Positions 51,956 to 59,219 of a stretch of DNA of 64,000 bases are shown here, piece after piece; positions within the stretch are counted from its first letter, which is position 1, and every line of letters starts with the position of its first letter. Location: assembly GCF_030264295.1 (NCBI RefSeq), contig NZ_CP127173.1, forward strand, positions 6,579,501 through 6,643,500, in the 5' to 3' direction. The position numbers and the translations under genes are program-made. The notes below the pieces were generated by a model. The model made no database searches, was not told the DNA's origin, and saw nothing but the letters and a program-made list of their open reading frames with translations. The DNA comes from Amycolatopsis nalaikhensis (GTDB lineage: Bacteria > Actinomycetota > Actinomycetes > Mycobacteriales > Pseudonocardiaceae).

Positions 51956-53253
51956 CAGAACCACGTCCGGACGTAGTCGACGACGGTTTCGCCGTCGGCC
52001 GCGGTCACCGGCAGCAGCGGCCACTTGTCGAACACCGTGCACGGGTGGGAGAGCCCGAGCGCGATCCAGTCGCCGACCTCGACCGGCGACCCGGCGGGCA
52101 GGGTGAGGAACGCGTGCTGGTCGTTCATCTTCGCGACGACGTGGCCTTCGAGCGGTTCCGCCGGGCCGTTCGGGGTCCGGCGCAGCTGCGGTTCGGGCAT
52201 GCCCTCGTCGAAGGATGCGTCGCGCTTGCCGAGGGTCAGCAGCGCCAGCTCGGCCGACGGCTTCGACGTCACCTGCGCCCAGGCCCGCAACGCCGGCCGG
52301 AAGGACTCGACGCCGTCGATGCGCGGGTGGTCGCCGAGCGGGGAGATCTCGCGGTAGAAGCCGTCGTCGTGGGTGAGGTACGCGCCGCTGCGCAGCACCG
52401 GCAGGACGTCGAGCCCGTCCGGCCACGGCTTGGTCAGCTCGTTCGCGACCTGGTCGAAGTACGCGCTCCCGCCGGCGGTGACGATGATCTGCCCGTCGAG
52501 AAGTCCCTTGTCCGCGAAGGAGATCGCGAGGTCGCGCAGACCGTCCACATAGGAGCTGATCTTGGCGAGCGCGGCTTCGTCGGTGTCGTGGGACAGCGCG
52601 CCCTCGTAGCCACCGGTGCCGCGCAGCCGCAGCACCGGACTGGCCTGCACGGCCTCGGCGACCGCCAGCGCGGTCGCGGTGTCGCGGACGCCGGTGCGCC
52701 CGCCGTCGGCGCCCAGCTCGACGAGGACGTCGACCGGCCGCTCGGCGCCCGCGAGAGCCTCGGTCATCAGCTCGACGCCGCGGACCGAGTCGACCCAGCA
52801 GAGGAACTCGAACTCCGCGTCCGCGGCCAGTTCGGCGGCCAGCCAGCGCAGGCCTGAGGGGTCGAGCAGCTGGTTGGCCAGCAGGATCCGGGACACCCCG
52901 AACGCGCGGTAGATCCGGAGGTGCCCGGCGTTCGCGCAGGTGATGCCCCACGCGCCGTGCTCGATTTGCCGCGCGAACAGCTGCGGCGCCATGGTGGTCT
53001 TGCCGTGCGGGGCGAGCACGACGCCGCGGGCGGCGCACCAGGCGGCCATCGTCCGCAGGTTGTGCTCGAGCGCTTCCTCGTCGAGCACGACGAAGGGCGC
53101 GAAGAACCCGTCCGTGAACAGGTTGAGCCGCCGGTCCGCGGCCTCGTCCAGGGTGAGCCCGGTCAAGGCGGGGGCGGCCGAGCGGAACCGCCAGTCGACG
53201 CGCTCCCGGCGGAGGGCGGCGAGGGCGGCGGTGTTCATGGTGCAGTCGTTCAT
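51955..53253 (-). CDS. D-threonine aldolase/D-serine dehydratase-family PLP enzyme (possible glucosaminate ammonia-lyase)
   Basis: 432 residues. Alanine-racemase-like barrel: VVLDEEALEHNLRTMAAWCA, PLP lysine in LAPHGKTTMAPQLF near residue 81, GTGGYEGALSHDTDE and VTAGGSAYFD. The C-terminal domain contains metal-site residues GHVVAKMNDQHAFL and GLSHPCTVFDKW (His and Cys as in D-serine dehydratases with Zn). Relatives act on D-threonine, D-serine or D-glucosaminate. ATG 53253 is followed by a second Met five codons later. First gene of the minus-strand operon behind the shared IclR-type control region. Confidence 0.85.
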   Translation of the reverse strand: MNDCTMNTAALAALRRERVDWRFRSAAPALTGLTLDEAADRRLNLFTDGFFAPFVVLDEEALEHNLRTMAAWCAARGVVLAPHGKTTMAPQLFARQIEHGAWGITCANAGHLRIYRAFGVSRILLANQLLDPSGLRWLAAELAADAEFEFLCWVDSVRGVELMTEALAGAERPVDVLVELGADGGRTGVRDTATALAVAEAVQASPVLRLRGTGGYEGALSHDTDEAALAKISSYVDGLRDLAISFADKGLLDGQIIVTAGGSAYFDQVANELTKPWPDGLDVLPVLRSGAYLTHDDGFYREISPLGDHPRIDGVESFRPALRAWAQVTSKPSAELALLTLGKRDASFDEGMPEPQLRRTPNGPAEPLEGHVVAKMNDQHAFLTLPAGSPVEVGDWIALGLSHPCTVFDKWPLLPVTAADGETVVDYVRTWF

Positions 53254-53266
53254 CGGCGGCGACCTC

Positions 53267-53293
53267 TGTTGCGTATGTTGCAACGACTGTTGC
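53267..53293. promoter_or_regulatory. Candidate IclR operator: three TGTTGC repeats
   Basis: TGTTGC occurs at 53267, 53276 and 53288, and GTTGCAAC (53277-53284) is a perfect palindrome. The cluster sits just upstream of the PLP-enzyme start and between it and the divergent kinase-iclR operon, where a local regulator would bind. Confidence 0.45.
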
Positions 53294-53365
53294 GCATTTT
53301 GAGTGCCATAGGTGTAGCATCCGGGTCGGCACAGGTCAACGGGGTGAAGGGCAGGGAGACGGAAA

Positions 53366-54340
53366 GTGACGAGCGGGCCCGAGGTGCTGTGTATCGGCGA
53401 GTCCATGGCGCTGTTCGTGCCCGCCGAACCCGGCCCGCCGGACGAGGTGAAGCGGTGGCTGCGCACGATCGGCGGCGCCGAGTCGAACGTGGCGTGCAAC
53501 CTGCCGACGCTCGGGGTGCCGAGCGGCTGGGTGAGCGCGGTCGGCGACGACCCGTTCGGCCGCGCGATGCTGCGCGAGATCGCCGCCCACGACGTCGACG
53601 TCAGCGCGTGCGTCGTCGACCCGACGCGCCCGACCGGGCTCTACATCAAGGAAAGCGGCGCGGACGGCAGTCCGGTGCGCTACTACCGGACCGGCTCGGC
53701 CGCGTCCGGGATGGGGCCCGAGCTGCTGGACCGGCTGAACCTCGACGGCGTTCGCGTGCTGCACCTGTCCGGGATCACGCCCGCGTTGTCCGCCAGCTGC
53801 CTCGAGCTGGTGCGCGCGCTGCTGGACATGCCGCGCGGGGACCGGCTGATCTCCTTCGACGTCAACCTGCGGCCCGCGCTGTGGGGCGGCCGCGACCTCG
53901 GCCTGCTCGCCGAGCTGGCCGGGCGGGCCGACATCGTGCTGACCGGCGACGACGAGGCCGAGCGCGTGTGGGGGACCGGCGACCCGGCGCAGCTGCGCGC
54001 CCTGCTGCCGGGGCCGCGCACGCTCGTCGTCAAGCACGGCGAACGCGGCGCGACGCTGGTCGAGGGCGAGCCGCTGTTCGCGCCCGCGCTGAAGGTCGAC
54101 GTCGTCGAGCCGGTCGGCGCCGGGGACGCGTTCGCCGCGGGCTTCCTGGCCGCGACCCTGCGCGGCGCGTCGCCGTTGGAGCGGCTTCGGCAGGGGCACC
54201 TGCAGGCCGCCGTCACCCTGCTCACCCACGACGACGTCGGGGTGCCGCTGCCGCGTCCGGTGGTGGATAGCCTGCTGGCGGCGGATCCGGACGAGTGGCG
54301 TTCGGTCCGGCTGACCGGAGAGGGCGTGGTGCGCACATGA
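53366..54340 (+). CDS. PfkB-family sugar kinase (2-keto-3-deoxygluconate kinase-like)
   Basis: 324 residues, GTG start. PfkB motifs: VLCIGESMALFVPAEPG at the start, IGGAESNVACNLPTLG near residue 35, and the anion-hole/catalytic motif EPVGAGDAFAAGFL near 250. The early GE-S-M-A pattern and TGLYIKESGADG are typical of KdgK-type enzymes. It would phosphorylate 2-keto-3-deoxygluconate to KDPG. Divergent from the PLP-enzyme operon and coupled to iclR downstream (ATGA). Confidence 0.85.
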   Translation: MTSGPEVLCIGESMALFVPAEPGPPDEVKRWLRTIGGAESNVACNLPTLGVPSGWVSAVGDDPFGRAMLREIAAHDVDVSACVVDPTRPTGLYIKESGADGSPVRYYRTGSAASGMGPELLDRLNLDGVRVLHLSGITPALSASCLELVRALLDMPRGDRLISFDVNLRPALWGGRDLGLLAELAGRADIVLTGDDEAERVWGTGDPAQLRALLPGPRTLVVKHGERGATLVEGEPLFAPALKVDVVEPVGAGDAFAAGFLAATLRGASPLERLRQGHLQAAVTLLTHDDVGVPLPRPVVDSLLAADPDEWRSVRLTGEGVVRT

Positions 54341-55095
54341 GCCAGAGCCTGGACCGCGCTCTGACGCTGTTGACCTCGATCGCGAAGGACGCGCGCACCC
54401 TCGACGACCTCGCCGACGAGATCGGCGTGCACAAGTCGACGGTGCTGCGCCTGCTGCGCACCCTCGAACAGCACCACTTCGTCCGCCGCGAGGGAGCCAG
54501 GCACTACCGCCTGGGCAGCGCGATGTTCGACCTGGCCAACCAGGCGCTCGACTCGATCGACGTCCGGCGCAGCGCCCAGCCCGCGCTGTCCGCGCTCAAC
54601 GCGCGCACCGGGCACACCGTGCACCTGGCCAGCTACGACGACGGCGAAGTCGTCTACATCGACAAGTACGAGGGCCGCCACTCGGTGCGGATGTACTCGC
54701 GCATCGGCAAGCGCGCGCCGCTGCACTGCACGGCCGTGGGCAAGGTGCTCGTCGCGGCGATGCCGCCGGCCCGGCGCGAGGAGATCGCGCGGTCGATCGA
54801 CTACCCGGTGCTGACCCCGAACACGATCACCACCCCCGAGGCCTACCTCGCCGAGCTCGAGCGCGTCGACCGGCTCGGGTACGCCGTCGACAACGCCGAG
54901 CACGAGGACTTCATCCACTGCATCGCCGCACCGGTGCGCGGCGCGGACGGCGAAGTGCTGGCCGCCGCGTCGATGTCGGTGCCGAAGGTGCTGCTCGACT
55001 ACGAAGGCCTGCTGGCGCTCGTGCCCGAACTGCGGGCCGCCACGAAGGAAGCTTCCGTCCACAGTGGATGGACGGAGAACGGAAAGGGGCACTGA
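54337..55095 (+). CDS. IclR-family regulator
   Basis: 252 residues from ATG 54337, overlapping the kinase stop. N-terminal winged HTH (SLDRALTLLTSIAKDART, then LADEIGVHKSTVLRLLRTLE); C-terminal GAF-like effector domain (GHTVHLASYDDGEVVYIDKY, APLHCTAVGKVLVAAM, AVDNAEHEDFIHCIAAPVRG). IclR proteins of the KdgR group respond to KDG. It probably controls both this operon and the divergent one. Confidence 0.92.
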   Translation: MSQSLDRALTLLTSIAKDARTLDDLADEIGVHKSTVLRLLRTLEQHHFVRREGARHYRLGSAMFDLANQALDSIDVRRSAQPALSALNARTGHTVHLASYDDGEVVYIDKYEGRHSVRMYSRIGKRAPLHCTAVGKVLVAAMPPARREEIARSIDYPVLTPNTITTPEAYLAELERVDRLGYAVDNAEHEDFIHCIAAPVRGADGEVLAAASMSVPKVLLDYEGLLALVPELRAATKEASVHSGWTENGKGH

Positions 55096-55478
55096 TGAGC
55101 AAGACGGCAGTTTCCACCGAGAACGCGCCGAAGCCGCCGGCGAAGTTCTCGCAGGCCGTCCGCAAGGGGAACCTGCTGCAGGTCGCGGGCCAGGTCGCGT
55201 TCGACCCGGCGACCGGCGCGATCGTCGGCGACGACGTCGTGGGCCAGACCCGGCAGACGTTCAAGAACATCGAGGCCGTGCTGGCCGAGGCGGGCGCGAG
55301 TCTCGCCGACGCGATCATGGTCCGCGTGTACCTGACCGACACGGCGCACTTCGCGCCGTTCAACGAGGTCTACAACGAACTGATCGGCGACGCGCCGCAC
55401 GCCGCGCGCACGACGGTCTACGTCGGCCTCCCGGGCGAGCTGCTCGTCGAGATCGACGTCCTCTGCGTGCTGGACTGA
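55095..55478 (+). CDS. RidA-family enamine/imine deaminase
   Basis: 127 residues. RidA signature: FSQAVRKGNLLQVAGQVAFD, VGQTRQTFKNIEAVLAEAGA, and VRVYLTDTAHFAPFNEVY, with the Arg that binds the substrate carboxylate. RidA hydrolyses reactive enamine/imine products of PLP dehydratases, which fits the PLP enzyme in the divergent operon. ATG shares one base with the iclR stop. Confidence 0.9.
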   Translation: MSKTAVSTENAPKPPAKFSQAVRKGNLLQVAGQVAFDPATGAIVGDDVVGQTRQTFKNIEAVLAEAGASLADAIMVRVYLTDTAHFAPFNEVYNELIGDAPHAARTTVYVGLPGELLVEIDVLCVLD

Positions 55479-55493
55479 GCCTTCGCCGGGCGG

Positions 55494-56489
55494 TCAGCCC
55501 AGAACGCTCGTGTAGCCGTTCAGGGCTGGCTGCCCGCCGAGGTGGGCGTAGAGGACGTTCGACTCGCGCGCGATCTCGCCGTTCCGGACGAGGTCCATCA
55601 GCCCGGCCATCGACTTGCCCTCGTAGACGGGGTCGGTGATCATCCCTTCCAGCCGCGCGCAGGTCTCGATGGCGTCGATGGTGGCCTTGTCGGGGATGCC
55701 GTAGATCCCGGCGTGGTAGCGGTCGTCCAGCTCGACGTCGGGGATTTCGCCGGCGCCGATCAGCTCGGCGGTGTTGCGCGCGATGCGCGTGATCTGCTCG
55801 CGCGTCTCTTCGGGCTTCGCGGAGGCGTCGACGCCGAGGATCCGGCGGTGCTTGTGCCCCGCCACCCCGGCGACCATGCCGCCTTGGGTGCTGCCGGTCA
55901 CCGAGCAGACGACCACGGTGTCGAAGAAGACGCCGAGTTCTTCCTCCTGCTGTTCCAGCTCGACGATCCAGTTCGCGAAGCCGAGCCCGCCGAGCGGGTG
56001 GTCGGAGGCACCGGCGGGGATGGCGTAGGGCTTCCCGCCGTCGGCTTCGATCTCCGCGACGGCGTCTTCCCACGCCTGCTTGAACCCGATGCCGAACCCG
56101 GCTTGGACGAGCCGGACGTCCGCGCCGAGGATGCGCGAGAGCTGGATGTTGCCGACCTTGTCGTAGAGCGGGTCGTGCCAGTCGACCCAGCTTTCCTGCA
56201 CGAGAACGGCCTTGAGCCCGGCCCGCGCCGCGGCGGCCGCGACCTGCCGGGTGTGGTTGGACTGGACACCACCGATGGAGACGAGCGTGTCGGCACCCTG
56301 CTTGAGCGCGTCGGCGACGAGGTACTCCAGCTTCCGCGTCTTGTTGCCGCCGAACGCGAGCCCGGAGTTGACGTCTTCGCGCTTGGCCCAGATCTTCGCG
56401 CCACCGAGGTGTTCGGTGAGCCGCTCCAGCGGGTGCACCGGCGACGGGCCGAACAGCAGCGGGTAGCGCGGGAAGTCGGCGAGGGTCAT
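55494..56489 (-). CDS. acdS: 1-aminocyclopropane-1-carboxylate deaminase (or D-cysteine desulfhydrase)
   Basis: 331 residues, ATG with GGAGG five bases upstream. PLP-fold type II: KREDVNSGLAFGGNKTRKLE (Lys near 51), IGGVQSNHTRQVAAAAARAG, VVVCSVTGSTQGGMVAG and TDPVYEGKSMAGLMDLV near the end, with YAHLGGQPALNGY. The match to AcdS over its length is strong. AcdS opens ACC to 2-oxobutyrate and ammonia; D-cysteine desulfhydrase is the close alternative. Its ATG overlaps the gntR-type stop. Confidence 0.88.
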   Translation of the reverse strand: MTLADFPRYPLLFGPSPVHPLERLTEHLGGAKIWAKREDVNSGLAFGGNKTRKLEYLVADALKQGADTLVSIGGVQSNHTRQVAAAAARAGLKAVLVQESWVDWHDPLYDKVGNIQLSRILGADVRLVQAGFGIGFKQAWEDAVAEIEADGGKPYAIPAGASDHPLGGLGFANWIVELEQQEEELGVFFDTVVVCSVTGSTQGGMVAGVAGHKHRRILGVDASAKPEETREQITRIARNTAELIGAGEIPDVELDDRYHAGIYGIPDKATIDAIETCARLEGMITDPVYEGKSMAGLMDLVRNGEIARESNVLYAHLGGQPALNGYTSVLG

Positions 56490-57121
56490 CGGTCCTCCAA
56501 GAGGTCGGTCCAGATCGTCGAGATGACGGAGACGGCGGTGCCGGTGTCGCGGGCTTCGAGGGCGTCGATGAGCCGGGTGTGGCGCTCGACGGAGTTCCAG
56601 GCGAGCGCGGAGCTGAACCGGGCGTGTTCGAGCCGCCGCAGCAGGGGGGTGTAGCGGTCGAGGGTCGCGGCGACGGCGGCGTTGCCCGCGAGCCGGACGG
56701 GGATGTCGTGCAGGTCGTCGTCCGCCTTGACGGCGGCTTTGACGTCGCCGGCTTCGATGGCTTTCGCGAACCGGTCGTTGGCCGCGCGCATGGCGGCGAT
56801 GTCCTCCCGGCGGCACTTCGGCACGGCCTGCCGGACGGCGAACTCGTGCAGGAGCCGGACGATCTCCCGCGCGTCGAGGACGTCGGGCGACATGACTTCG
56901 GAGACGCGCGTGTAGCTCTGCGGCTTGGAGTCGACGAGGCCGTCGTCGGCCAGGCGGCGCAGGGCTTCGCGGACGGGTGCCTTGGAGAGGCCGAGCTGAT
57001 CGGCGAGGTCGCCGTCGCGCAGGGGAGCGCCGGGCGGGAGGGAGCCGTCGACGATGGCGCCCCGGATGCGGTCGTACGCCTCGTCGCGCAGGAGCGGGCG
57101 GGTGACCTTCGAGAGACTCAC
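56486..57121 (-). CDS. GntR/FCD-family regulator of acdS
   Basis: 211 residues from GTG 57121; ATG 57130 (three codons earlier) is the alternative, and neither has a ribosome binding site, so leaderless translation is possible. FadR-type winged HTH: RDEAYDRIRGAIVDGSLPPG and LADQLGLSKAPVREALRRLA; the rest is an FCD helical ligand domain with the His residues that bind a metal (LVRLLHEFAVRQ, HDIPVRL). Coupled to acdS (ATGA), so it most likely controls its own operon through the palindrome at its start. Confidence 0.9.
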   Translation of the reverse strand: MSLSKVTRPLLRDEAYDRIRGAIVDGSLPPGAPLRDGDLADQLGLSKAPVREALRRLADDGLVDSKPQSYTRVSEVMSPDVLDAREIVRLLHEFAVRQAVPKCRREDIAAMRAANDRFAKAIEAGDVKAAVKADDDLHDIPVRLAGNAAVAATLDRYTPLLRRLEHARFSSALAWNSVERHTRLIDALEARDTGTAVSVISTIWTDLLEDR

Positions 57122-57139
57122 ATCTAACATGTTAGATGT
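57120..57139. promoter_or_regulatory. Perfect 20-bp GntR operator at the start of the gntR-acdS operon
   Basis: ACATCTAACATGTTAGATGT is an exact palindrome. It overlaps the candidate start codons of the regulator gene, so binding would block transcription or initiation at that point: autorepression. Confidence 0.75.
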
Positions 57140-57317
57140 CGGGTGGAGCGTCCGGCAACCTCCGGTCGCGTTGTCCACAGGTCGTCCGCGATGTGGACAG
57201 ACCACCCCGGGCCGCCGCCCTTTCCGGGTTTTCGTCGGACGCCCCCGATACGCTGGACTGGGGACGCCCCCGGAGAGGGCGGGGGCTGGTCTGGCGGGGC
57301 CAGGCCCCGGGATTTCG

Positions 57318-57677
57318 TCAGTAAACGGGGCCGGTGTACTTCTCGCCGGGGCCCTGGCCGGGCTCGTCCGGCACGGCCGAAGCCTCGCGGAAGGCCCTCT
57401 GCAGTGACTGCAGGCCGTCCCGCAACGGGCCGGCGTGCAGCCCGAGGTACTCGGCCGAAGCCGTCACGAGCCCGGCGAGCGCGGTGATCAGGCGGCGCGC
57501 CTCGTCGAGGTCGCGGTGCGGGGACTTCTCGGGTTCGGCGTCGGCGAGGCCGAGCCGCTCGGCGCCGGCCGACAGCAGCATGACGGCCGCCCGGCTGATC
57601 ACCTCCACGCTGGGGATCTCGGCCAGGTGGCGGTCGTCCGGGGAATAGGGGGCCTGTTCGGAGGGTTGATCTGACAC
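57318..57677 (-). CDS. DUF1844 protein
   Basis: 119 residues, GTG at 57677. The conserved helical DUF1844 stretch is IPSVEVISRAAVMLLSAGAE with RDLDEARRLITALAGLVTAS. This small protein lies next to infC in many Actinobacteria, divergently as here. Function unknown. Confidence 0.88.
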   Translation of the reverse strand: MSDQPSEQAPYSPDDRHLAEIPSVEVISRAAVMLLSAGAERLGLADAEPEKSPHRDLDEARRLITALAGLVTASAEYLGLHAGPLRDGLQSLQRAFREASAVPDEPGQGPGEKYTGPVY

Positions 57678-57838
57678 GTCTGGTACCCTTCCACGAGCGA
57701 CCAGCCCTCGAGCGATCGGGGGCGGCAAGTGGAGCCCCGCTCCCACCCGCGTCACCGTCCAGGTGGCCGGGTCCGGTCTCGCCCGGACGCCAGTCCAGGG
57801 TGAAGAAGTGTCCTCCGGGGCACGATCGGAACAGAGTG

Positions 57839-57868
57839 GGCCCCGCGCACCGACAGGTGACCGGGGCC
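57839..57868 (+). promoter_or_regulatory. Attenuator-like hairpin in the infC leader
   Basis: GGCCCCG (57839-57845) pairs with CGGGGCC (57862-57868), followed by TT. It lies in the roughly 250-base region before infC; IF3-L35-L20 operons are often controlled through their leaders. No further RNA family recognised. Confidence 0.45.
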
Positions 57869-57931
57869 TTCGCTATGTGGGCACCAGGTCGAAACGAGAA
57901 CAGGAAACATTCCTCGGACCAAGGAGGCCCC

Positions 57932-58483
57932 ATCAGCTCCGAGACACGCATCAACGACCGTATCCGGGTGCCGGAGGTCCGACTCGTCGGCCCCGCCGGC
58001 GAACAGGTCGGCATCGTCCGGATCGAGGATGCGCTGCGCCTGGCGCAGGAGAACGATCTCGACCTCGTCGAGGTCGCGCCGCAGGCCCGCCCGCCGGTGT
58101 GCAAGCTCATGGACTTCGGCAAGTTCAAGTACGAGAGCGCGCAGAAGGCCCGCGAGTCCCGTCGCAACCAGCAGCTGACCGTCATCAAGGAACAGAAGCT
58201 GCGCCCGAAGATCGACCAGCACGACTACGAGACCAAGAAGGGTCACGTGTCGCGGTTCCTGGCGGCAGGCAACAAGGTCAAGGTCACGATCATGTTCCGT
58301 GGTCGCGAGCAGTCCCGGCCGGAGCTCGGCTTCCGGCTGCTGCAGAAGCTCGCCGACGACGTGACCGAGCTGGGCTTCGTGGAGTCGTCGCCCAAGCAGG
58401 ACGGTCGCAACATGATCATGGTGCTGGCCCCGCACAAGAACGTGAAGCCGAAGGCGAAGGCCGAGCCGGCCCCCGAAGGCTGA
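57932..58483 (+). CDS. infC: Translation initiation factor IF-3, apparent ATC start
   Basis: 183 residues. The first conserved codons are ISSETRINDRIRVPEVRLVG. AAGGAGG ends five bases before ATC 57932 and no ATG or GTG is placed there, so the rare start ATC is the best choice; infC in other bacteria uses AUU or similar to allow IF-3 autocontrol. N-domain to about residue 80, linker RESRRNQQ, then the C-domain KVKVTIMFRGREQSRPELG. First gene of the infC-rpmI-rplT operon. Confidence 0.92.
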   Translation: MSSETRINDRIRVPEVRLVGPAGEQVGIVRIEDALRLAQENDLDLVEVAPQARPPVCKLMDFGKFKYESAQKARESRRNQQLTVIKEQKLRPKIDQHDYETKKGHVSRFLAAGNKVKVTIMFRGREQSRPELGFRLLQKLADDVTELGFVESSPKQDGRNMIMVLAPHKNVKPKAKAEPAPEG

Positions 58484-58510
58484 CACAGCGTAAGCGCCGA
58501 GCACATGTCA

Positions 58511-58538
58511 GCGGCTCACCGGTTCTCCGGTGAGCCGC
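58511..58538 (+). promoter_or_regulatory. 12-bp perfect hairpin between infC and rpmI
   Basis: GCGGCTCACCGG (58511-58522) pairs with CCGGTGAGCCGC (58527-58538), tetraloop TTCT. No T-tract follows. Likely an RNA-processing or L20-control element; partial termination is also possible. Confidence 0.65.
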
Positions 58539-58557
58539 CGCACGAAAGAGGACAGAA

Positions 58558-58753
58558 ATGCCGAAGATGAAGACCCACAGCGGGACGTCCAAGCGGATCC
58601 GCGTCACGGGCTCGGGCAAGCTGCGCCGCCAGAAGGCCGGTCGCCGCCACCTGATGGAGAAGAAGTCGAACCGCCTCACGCGCCGCCTCGAGGGCACCAC
58701 CGAGCTTCTCGAAGACCGAGGCCGGCCGCGTCAAGCGCCTGCTCGGCATCTGA
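58558..58753 (+). pseudogene. rpmI: Ribosomal protein L35 with an apparent one-base insertion
   Basis: Starts MPKMKTHSGTSKRIRVTGSG and follows L35 exactly through RRLEGTTEL. At GAGCTTCTCGAAG (58702-58714) the frame is lost; dropping one T at 58706-58707 restores GAG CTC TCG AAG and the normal L35 ending (KTEAGRVKRLLGI) with TGA at 58751-58753. As written the reading frame runs on to 58773 with a wrong tail. L35 is nearly universal, so a sequence error is more likely than a true pseudogene. Confidence 0.85.
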
Positions 58754-58821
58754 TCCCGCAGAACTTGCAGTAACCACCCGGGGCGTCCCCCTTCGCCCCC
58801 TGAGATCGACAGGATGGACCC

Positions 58822-59196
58822 GTGGCACGCGTCAAGCGGGCGGTCAACGCCCAGAAGAAGCGTCGCGCAACTCTCGAACTGGCCAGCGGCTACCGCGGCC
58901 AGCGTTCGCGGCTGTACCGCAAGGCCAAGGAGCAGACGCTTCACTCGCTGAACTACGCCTACCGGGACCGCCGTGCCCGCAAGGGTGACTTCCGCCAGCT
59001 GTGGATCACCCGCATCAACGCGGCCGCCCGTGCCAACGGGGTGACCTACAACCGGTTCATCCAGGGCATCAAGGCCGCGGGTGTCGAGGTCGACCGCAAG
59101 ATCCTCGCGGACCTGGCCGTCAACGACGCCGCCGCCTTCACCGCGCTGGCCGAGCTCGCCAAGGCCAACGTGAACACCGAAAAGAAGTCGGCCTGA
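58822..59196 (+). CDS. rplT: Ribosomal protein L20
   Basis: 124 residues, GTG start. RVKRAVNAQKKRRATLELAS then RGQRSRLYRKAKEQTLHSLN and FRQLWITRINAAARANGVTY are characteristic of L20. It binds 23S rRNA early in assembly and in some bacteria represses its own operon. Confidence 0.97.
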   Translation: MARVKRAVNAQKKRRATLELASGYRGQRSRLYRKAKEQTLHSLNYAYRDRRARKGDFRQLWITRINAAARANGVTYNRFIQGIKAAGVEVDRKILADLAVNDAAAFTALAELAKANVNTEKKSA

Positions 59197-59219
59197 CCGG
59201 CAGCTTTCCCCGACCCGGG

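Noticed and set aside
50360..53332. One giant fused protein of the PLP enzyme and deacylase
   Set aside because: The PLP enzyme is read in a different frame; the single long frame has nonsense sequence before the deacylase ATG at 51955.
57140..57317. Possible small RNA or gene between the gntR-type and DUF1844 genes
   Set aside because: No conserved motif, start with ribosome binding site or RNA structure was convincing.
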